A DNA stretch of 64,000 nt. It comes from Armatimonadota bacterium (lineage in GTDB: Bacteria; Armatimonadota; Zipacnadia; Zipacnadales; JABUFB01). The stretch is taken from positions 248,001 to 312,000 of the forward strand of contig JABUFB010000010.1 of NCBI GenBank assembly GCA_013314775.1. The letters are read 5' to 3'. The notes under the pieces were generated by a model. The model was given only the letters and a program-made list of their open reading frames with translations, was not told the DNA's origin and did not search any database. Numbering within the stretch: position 1 is the stretch's first letter; each line of letters opens with the position of its first letter. Shown here piece by piece: positions 55,101-61,308 of the stretch. The translations under genes were made by a program, and so were the position numbers.

Positions 55101-58100
55101 GAGTCGATGCGGCCCGGGTTGCAGAAGCGACTTTGCTACGTAGTTACCGCCCTGGAACCCCAGCGGCGACCAGAGTCCACCGTCGACGGACACACTCACC
55201 CGCGCGATTCGCACGTCGTCGGTGGCTTCGACTTTGAGCGGTACCACAGGGTCCTGGACTGTTGCGCCGTCGGCGGGCTCCAATACCTTGAGTGTTGGCT
55301 GCCCCGCATCACCGGGGACGTTGAGCGTGATGTACGCCTCGTTGTTGATGGGGTTCGCATCTTGACCCTCGCCTTGAGGGTCTACAACCATGCGCAGCCG
55401 GTGCTCGCCGGGAGTAGCATTCCAGATCAGCCGGACGGGCGTCGATCCGCTGGCCGGGATGTACTCAAAGCACTTGAAGTCAACTTCCACCGGGGTCTGC
55501 CCCGGATCTGCGACCTGCAAGGACACGCCAACGCAGTATCCGGGCACCGCGCCGAGATTGCGCAGAACGACACTGACCGGGACCTCTGCCCCACCTTTCA
55601 CGTCTCCCTCCGCACGCATCTCGGAAGACGACAGCGCAAAGTCCGGCTTGTCTGCGATGATGCTGCTCTCCTCGCGAACCTTCTGCAGCGCCTCCTCGCG
55701 GGAGGTCGCGATTGTAAGAGCACGGGTGTTGGTGAGTCGCGCGTTCAGCTGGAAGTTGCTCGTCACCACATAGTGTCCACCGCGCAGATGGGTGGACTGG
55801 ATCTCTACCACGTTCGCGCTGGGGGACCCGTCGGCGCCGAACTGAATCACCGTGGGCGGAACCTTGAAGGTGTAGTTGCCCTCGGGCAGGATGTCCTGCA
55901 GCTTCCCAACCACGGTGCCGTTCATGACCACGTCAACATTGTGTTTCTCATAGCCGTCGCGAGAGCCCGGCAGCTTGAAGTCCATCTCCAGCCAGGTCTC
56001 CAGCATGTTGGTGCGGTCCCAGCCAGTCTTGGTCTTGATGCCCGAGTAGTCGAACTGCCCGTCATTGCCGATGTCCGCGTGGACGAAGTCCACCTCGCCA
56101 TTCCCGTCGGTGTCGTCGCCTACCCAGGTGATACCTTCAATCTCATCCACTACGTTCCAGCGATCCGGCTTGCCGTCTCCGTCGGTGTCCTTTGGCGACT
56201 GCTTCGCGGACCAGTCCACCACAGAGGGGTTCAGCAGTGCCCCGGCCAGTGCCCGGGCGCCCATGAGGTCCGAATCGTCGTAGGCTCCCGCATTCCCGCT
56301 GTCCGTGGGCGCGAGATCCACCGCGTACACCTGCTCTCCTTCCTTCAGGGCCAGTTCCACGGGGTGAGATGTGGGCTTCCGCAGCGCAGAGGCAATGACG
56401 TTGCCCTTGACACCGGTGTAACCCTCGAACAGCACGGGGCGCACGAGCACTTCCATAGATTGCCCGGCGGGGAAGACGCCGTGGTCAACCGCCGGATCAA
56501 CGGTCAGTCCTTCATTGTCGCTGGCAAGAGACAGATCGGTCAGGCTATCGCCCGCATTCGTGAGTCTGAGCTTCATGCCTGTTCCGGACTCATCCGGCCC
56601 AAGCTCCTCCCAGACCAGCTTGACTTCGGGCAGGCGCACTTCGACCGCCACTTCCGCCTCGTCCGAGTAGCCGTTATCCGAGGTAATTCGCACCGGCACC
56701 GTGTGATTGGGGGTGCAGACGTCCTGGGCGCTGAAGACCAGCATGAATTCCCGCTCTTCACCGGGCTCCAGGCTGAAGGGCTTGCCCTCGGAACCCTCGC
56801 CCACAAAGCCCAGGAGCAGGTCAGGATCGGCGGGCCTGCCGCAGACGAGCTTGACCATCATCGGCTGCTCGGCGTGGTTGCGCACAGAGATCGGCACGCG
56901 CTGGTCGTAGTCCCGGTTGATCGTCGCGCCGTAACGTGTGCGGCCGAAGGCGAGGCCTTTCACCCGGGTCACGGTTCGCACCGGCCCAGGTTCTCCACGC
57001 CCGAGGGGCTGGAACTCGTAGGCCTGCCCGGCCTCGAGGCCCGTCAGGAGGACTGCATGCTCCCGGCCATTGTCCCCCACCGCTTCCTGCCAGGCCTCGT
57101 CACCCTTGACTCGGTAGCGGACCCGCGTTGGCCCGAAGTCCCGGCCGATCCAGCTCACGCGGACTGCATTTCCGGTAACCACAGCGGAATCGGTGGGAGT
57201 AAGGTCGAAGTACTCCGACACACTGAACTCGCGCTTCACCGTTGTCTGCAGGCCGCTCTCATCCGCGGCGGTTACGGCGAGGGTGTGCTTTTCGCCAATC
57301 AGGTCGCGCCAGGGGATGTGCGCCTCGAAAGGCGGCGCGTAGTCGGTCTCGATTGCGCGGCCATCGACGCTGAAGGACACCCGAGCAATTTTCGCACCCG
57401 ACCAGCTCATTGCCCTCGCCTGGGCCGGCAGATCCGCGTCCACTACCTGGCCCTCGCCCGGGTTGTCCACCCGCACATAAACGCCTTTGCGGCGCTTCGG
57501 CCCGATGGCCTCAACCCAGATGGGCATCCGGGTCTTCGCGCCCTGCTGCGACTCCATGAGAACTGTCGCTCTGTACAGGCCCTCTGCCGGATAGCGGAAC
57601 GTCGCGGGGGCATCCAACGGGATGTCCACATCCGGAGTGCCATCCGAGTTGGCGTCCACTTGCACCGCAGCGGCGCGCTCGGCATTCCCCAGTTCCGCGC
57701 GGGTGAAGCTGACCAGCGTCGGGTCGAAGGGATCAGCCTGCGCGGTCACGCGGTCCGCGCCAATGGGTCTGTCCTCCAGGTCGAACTTGACGAATCCGGG
57801 TTCGGGAGATGCGCCATTGTCGCTGAAGTCCTGAATCCTCAGGCGGTAGCGTGTGGCGCCCTTTGCTTCGAGTTCCGCCTGGAAATCCCCGGTGATACCC
57901 CACTCCGCAAGCTGCTCACCGGTGCGGTCGTCGAACAGGAATGCGCGCACCCACAGCGGCCCCGGCCTGTTGATGGTGATCCGGAACTTGCCCTCTCTGG
58001 CGACATTGAACACAAAGTGATCCTTGTCGCCCCGCTGGTCCAGGTAAAACGCCTGCGCCTCGCCGGGCGCGAGAGTGCGGAGCGGGTCCGATGCCAGGGG

Positions 58101-60746
58101 CTCTTTCTCTTGCGGCTCAGCGCGCTTCAGGATGGCCCTGACCGAGTACGGCCCTGGATGGCTGCCGTTGTCGCTGAACTCGCGAACCACCAGGAAGTAC
58201 TGGCCCGATGCCAGCGGGATCTCCCAGTTGGCGCCCCCACCGGTTACGCCGAGATCCGCGATCTGTTCCGCCTTCTCATTGAAGAGCAGCAGCCGCGTCC
58301 ATAGCGGGTGCGGCAGATGCTCCACCTTCAGCACCCCGGGGAAGTCCAGCTGGATCTGGTACCAGTCGTCATCGCCCCTGGGCATAATATTGGCCCGCAC
58401 CCATTCGCCAATCTCAAGAGGCGATGCGGTGGCGGGCGTGTCATTTCGGCCCATCGCCTCGAGTTCGTCACACGGCTCCATCCAGGCGCTCAGGGTGTAG
58501 GGGTTGGGGCTTGAGCCGTTCTCGCTGAAATCACCGACCCGGACATACACAGTCTTCGGGCCGTCTACCTCAAACACGGCCTCCTCGGGCCCTTCGCCGG
58601 TCTGGCCGTTTTCGGCGAGCACATTTCCATTGCCATCCAGTACCTTCGTCCGCATCCAGATTTCGGGCGCCTTGATGAGACGGGCGTGAACCCGGCCCGC
58701 GCAGGGGATCGTCAGCGTGTAGTAGTCGGCATCGCCCTTCGGAAAGACAGTGTTGGCCACCGACTCACCGAGCGCCAGTGTCCTGACCGATGCGACCCGC
58801 CCCTCAGGCTGCGCGGTGTCGTCGAGCAGGTCGTCCTCGATCATCTCCATGCGCATGGTGTACGGCTCGGGGGACGACGAGCGGTCGCTGAAGTCCATCA
58901 TCCGGACGTAGTAGACGCCGGGCGAGAGCTGAATATCCCCCAGGCCGCCGGAAGTGTGCCCCCAGTCATCGATAACTTTGTCCCGGTCGTCCAGAACCTG
59001 TATGCGTCGCCACAGTGTGGTGAAGCGCGGCGTCGAGAAGCGCACCACCGACGGTCTCCTGACCTCGAACCGGAAGTAGTCCCGATCTCCCCCCGGCGCG
59101 ATGTGGCCGCGCACTTCCTCCCCGGCCCGGATGGTCCGGGCCTGCATGATCGTGTCGTTGGGCTCGAACGGGTCTGGAATCCAGGTGCAGACGACCCGGA
59201 AGAAGGTGTCGGTCAGCACTTCGGAGTCGTTGCTGAACTGCTCAAAGCAGATGATATAATCGCCCGCAGGTAGCTCGCCGCACTCCAGGGACCTGGCGGC
59301 GTCACCACCGGTAAGCCCCTGGTCGGCGATCGCGGTCCCATCAGGCTTCAGAAGCCTGATACGCGACCACTCGGTGCCCACGTGTGATTCCAGGCGCACT
59401 CTCGCCGGTATTGGCAGGCGGAAGCGGAAGTGGTCCTTGTCCCCGGCGGGCTGTATCCTGAGCTTCACCGGAGCGCCCGTGACGATCTGCTGGGCCGAGG
59501 CGATCTCGTTGTTCGGCTCCTGTTCCTCGATGAGCCCGCTCGGGTTCACACGCACTTCCACGACGCCTGATCCGATAGTGGCCGGCACCGCGGTGGGCTC
59601 ATAGCCGCCGCCCTCGACGTACACAGTCACCTGTGGTCGGCATACTGCGACCGTCGAGGTCCGGATACGCCGACCGCCCCACCCGTGTGCCGGCTCCTCG
59701 TCGTTGTACCCGTGCTTGCCGCCAAAGACCCAAGGGTCATCAGCGAGATCGAGGTTGATCTTCCCGCCGACGTTCGGGTCTCCGCGCATGTACAGTTCCG
59801 ACCACCGGCCGCTGAAGGTCTTGCCTTCGCGAGACAGCGCGCCTTTCATCTCGCCCTGCCAGGGGAGGAACCTGCCCACGGCGCCATCGCCGTCGCGCTC
59901 AAAGGACAGGAAATAGCCCGGGTCACACCACCACGTCCCGATCATCGTATCGAAGGGGTCTTCGGTATCCCAGTTGAGTCGCCCGACCTTCAGGCCCACG
60001 AGGCTGGCGCTGCCATCGCCACCGGTTGTGCCGCGGGTGATGACACCGTGAGGCCAGGCCTCGGCGACTGTCACCGTGGCCCCGGGCACCGGAGTGCCGG
60101 AGAGCGCGTCCTTCACTACCACCACGATGACGGCCTCGTCACTCTCGCGGGTGAGGGTGTAGGTTAGCGCTTCCATCTCCGGTTTCACTTCGGTCTCGAA
60201 AGTTCCTGTTGCGCAGCCCGGAGCGGAAACCTCGACAGAATACGTCCCCGGGGGTACCTGGAGCACCGTGAACGTGCCGTCCCAGCCGGTCACCCACTCG
60301 TAGCTGCCCTGTACTGCCGACGGGACCTTGACGGGCACCATCTTCAGCCGGGCACCGGCGATGGGCCTTCCGTCCTCGATAACAACCGTGCCGGTGAATC
60401 GCACCGGTGCCACCGGGGTCAGCAGGATCTCCAGGGGCTCGCGCTGGCCTGGGGGAAGAGTGAGCACGCGGGTGAGCTTGTTCCAGCCGATATGCTCGAT
60501 GCGCAGTACCTGCTTGCCGCCCGGAACGCCGTCGAAGGTTACCGTCCCGTCCGGCGCTGTGCTGCAAACCCTCCCTCCAAGCGTAACCGCCGCTCCACCG
60601 ATGGGCGTCTGATCTTGAGCTGATTTGACGCTGATGACCATTGGACCGGGCGATATTGGCGGGTCGGCCCCCCACGCAGTGTCTGGTGGGAGGAGGGACA
60701 ATGTCGCGAGAATAATCGCGCACAGGGACAACAGTCGGCTCAGCAT
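52128..60746 (-). CDS. Giant secreted modular protein with toxin-like C-terminus
   Basis: ATG at 60746 with GGAGG 10 nt upstream starts a signal peptide (MLSRLLSLCAIILATLSLLPPDTAWG). In 2872 residues, roughly in order: carboxypeptidase-regulatory-like beta domains (30-400), five PPC-type domains (about 405-990) each ending in a DFSDNGS-x-P-x-P-Y-like motif, a PKD/Ig-like and an FN3-like stretch (about 1000-1270), a calcium-loop segment DTDGDGKPD and DDTDGNGEVD (about 1510-1560), a CARDB-like domain (1700-1810), two Ig-like domains (1815-1990) and an acidic Gln/Gly-rich linker (1990-2150). The C-terminal 700 residues are different: a short Cys-rich loop, long helices including GLVFDSVAYFGYNGESLSGE, and a distinct final domain. 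The layout resembles surface or polymorphic-toxin proteins, but that is inference. Confidence 0.85.
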   Translation of the reverse strand: MLSRLLSLCAIILATLSLLPPDTAWGADPPISPGPMVISVKSAQDQTPIGGAAVTLGGRVCSTAPDGTVTFDGVPGGKQVLRIEHIGWNKLTRVLTLPPGQREPLEILLTPVAPVRFTGTVVIEDGRPIAGARLKMVPVKVPSAVQGSYEWVTGWDGTFTVLQVPPGTYSVEVSAPGCATGTFETEVKPEMEALTYTLTRESDEAVIVVVVKDALSGTPVPGATVTVAEAWPHGVITRGTTGGDGSASLVGLKVGRLNWDTEDPFDTMIGTWWCDPGYFLSFERDGDGAVGRFLPWQGEMKGALSREGKTFSGRWSELYMRGDPNVGGKINLDLADDPWVFGGKHGYNDEEPAHGWGGRRIRTSTVAVCRPQVTVYVEGGGYEPTAVPATIGSGVVEVRVNPSGLIEEQEPNNEIASAQQIVTGAPVKLRIQPAGDKDHFRFRLPIPARVRLESHVGTEWSRIRLLKPDGTAIADQGLTGGDAARSLECGELPAGDYIICFEQFSNDSEVLTDTFFRVVCTWIPDPFEPNDTIMQARTIRAGEEVRGHIAPGGDRDYFRFEVRRPSVVRFSTPRFTTLWRRIQVLDDRDKVIDDWGHTSGGLGDIQLSPGVYYVRMMDFSDRSSSPEPYTMRMEMIEDDLLDDTAQPEGRVASVRTLALGESVANTVFPKGDADYYTLTIPCAGRVHARLIKAPEIWMRTKVLDGNGNVLAENGQTGEGPEEAVFEVDGPKTVYVRVGDFSENGSSPNPYTLSAWMEPCDELEAMGRNDTPATASPLEIGEWVRANIMPRGDDDWYQIQLDFPGVLKVEHLPHPLWTRLLLFNEKAEQIADLGVTGGGANWEIPLASGQYFLVVREFSDNGSHPGPYSVRAILKRAEPQEKEPLASDPLRTLAPGEAQAFYLDQRGDKDHFVFNVAREGKFRITINRPGPLWVRAFLFDDRTGEQLAEWGITGDFQAELEAKGATRYRLRIQDFSDNGASPEPGFVKFDLEDRPIGADRVTAQADPFDPTLVSFTRAELGNAERAAAVQVDANSDGTPDVDIPLDAPATFRYPAEGLYRATVLMESQQGAKTRMPIWVEAIGPKRRKGVYVRVDNPGEGQVVDADLPAQARAMSWSGAKIARVSFSVDGRAIETDYAPPFEAHIPWRDLIGEKHTLAVTAADESGLQTTVKREFSVSEYFDLTPTDSAVVTGNAVRVSWIGRDFGPTRVRYRVKGDEAWQEAVGDNGREHAVLLTGLEAGQAYEFQPLGRGEPGPVRTVTRVKGLAFGRTRYGATINRDYDQRVPISVRNHAEQPMMVKLVCGRPADPDLLLGFVGEGSEGKPFSLEPGEEREFMLVFSAQDVCTPNHTVPVRITSDNGYSDEAEVAVEVRLPEVKLVWEELGPDESGTGMKLRLTNAGDSLTDLSLASDNEGLTVDPAVDHGVFPAGQSMEVLVRPVLFEGYTGVKGNVIASALRKPTSHPVELALKEGEQVYAVDLAPTDSGNAGAYDDSDLMGARALAGALLNPSVVDWSAKQSPKDTDGDGKPDRWNVVDEIEGITWVGDDTDGNGEVDFVHADIGNDGQFDYSGIKTKTGWDRTNMLETWLEMDFKLPGSRDGYEKHNVDVVMNGTVVGKLQDILPEGNYTFKVPPTVIQFGADGSPSANVVEIQSTHLRGGHYVVTSNFQLNARLTNTRALTIATSREEALQKVREESSIIADKPDFALSSSEMRAEGDVKGGAEVPVSVVLRNLGAVPGYCVGVSLQVADPGQTPVEVDFKCFEYIPASGSTPVRLIWNATPGEHRLRMVVDPQGEGQDANPINNEAYITLNVPGDAGQPTLKVLEPADGATVQDPVVPLKVEATDDVRIARVSVSVDGGLWSPLGFQGGNYVAKSLLQPGPHRLTFRAVDGSGNAATQTCSVTVNATAPQVRIDEPAAGARIDARTAKVSVTCAPDCVLVGVRSNGGPWVTAKPVQGKAQLAVGLSFGKNTLEVFAANAKGLRGSATVDVDCTKQRDEPQQGPQAPEGQGGADGQGQDQGQAPQEGQGGVQRPEQPADAGGGDKPAGGEDRGDEDEEGEPARTTVDVEGVGPVDVSGDGNQVIPPEGAPLGDGGAGGGAADDETEEELVDEPLPEISPEDDAILEELENSPLDETETESEVYDGTGGDEILPDDITVPPLEQGVPPYGIASAPGFQWDCSAPPLQAPPGSDPGLLPPRPTARPRGGCVCVQQRQSDWYCTNRPKIGVKFRLPDKLKRYGEHLKPGSKEFFEEMGKLLARLKMQGVDTTNIEKMWKIMREKAGRVQSPEELPGWLQSFGLSSGPTGDPAKDKQWQESMKNAADAWMLKLLASGDPEMIAAGVKARMEALGQFDQAAQEAAEGAILQIQANQKLTEQAISMLPAAGLVFDSVAYFGYNGESLSGEQITAGRMAFNALLTIGPYGIAKALQTARGREILAAIGNKAALWGAAGEAKLAQLLGMEQATLHKGLKWIWEGLTKERHLWGGRASNASKATGITLARQREAAQTAARLMRKVDEKMAQRLIDRLAKTTDRKEFRRLVAQLQQNKTAQALINNPKIPDSLRLQVNRTIKAQNRLVDMKTIKELRNSPGVQKAAKHYANKLNCPEDQIFVRAREITGNKASKVGRDRDVWYEVCRKRPDGTIQKLQDVHHDIVKPIYDKNLRSVTGRYMGGTELGVDDLDHAITGRWNPETYNTGKVDPQRLVNKETGEILAAAAAGDEEAMAIARELAGHADDLGDTAAIKVLERVEKAKKLREAGRIMEAERELAEGMRQATKEFDRQVQPYIDAIAKSKGLTPEQARALVPPRLQAAIDQMRLAEQSLDAGGLAASEVEMVISGLSCSKGLSRAPVNTETVAGDLASFIKMLYKYGLKTQ

Positions 60747-61308
60747 CTGGCTCTTGCCTCCATCTCGGGCTTCTGTCGCTCCATTGCCGGTCGAAAGGTG
60801 ACCCGTGGATAGACATTTCGAGGAAAATCTACAGAAATCCTTCAGGTAGTGCATGTTATCTCGCATCAGGGGCACTGCTGCACGAACAACTGGCCTTCTC
60901 TCGGCCACAAAGTCGCCTCGGAGTTGCGTCAACTATCTTCTGCAAATTGGGGCCGCGGTATCCCGCCACCGTTCCTCGCTGGCCTTCCAGCGCCTCGTTC
61001 CCAGGCGGTGAATAACGCCGAAAAAGCGCTCAGCAGAGGCTCGAACACTCCAATAGCACTCCGGTGAGGGGACGCCCCCTCATCGTCTGCCCCCTGAGCT
61101 TGCGATTTCACCGTGGGGGTGCCGCACAGCACCGCTATTCGCGCGGTCGGCTGTGAGCTTGCGTCCGCGAGGCACAAGGATTCCCGGGGGTTTCAAAGAA
61201 ATAGTAGCGTGTTTTGGTCTGTGGGACTGTGCTCGATCTGGAGCCGGCGTCCGTTCTGTGCACAGGCCGGAAACCGGGCGGCCGGCAGATGGCCAAGGGG
61301 GTGTTGCG
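60747..61308. other. 562-bp spacer between divergent genes
   Basis: Should contain promoters for the giant protein (minus) and the PAS sensor (plus). Small open frames occur on both strands but lack ribosome sites. The AT-richer stretches at 60800-60860 and 61190-61225 are the likeliest promoter positions; no clear boxes were found. Confidence 0.55.

Noticed and set aside
54708-58304. 1198-codon open frame on the plus strand inside the giant gene
   Set aside because: It is antisense to a protein with clear signal peptide and repeat domains; its own translation has no domain pattern, and long antisense frames are expected at this GC content.
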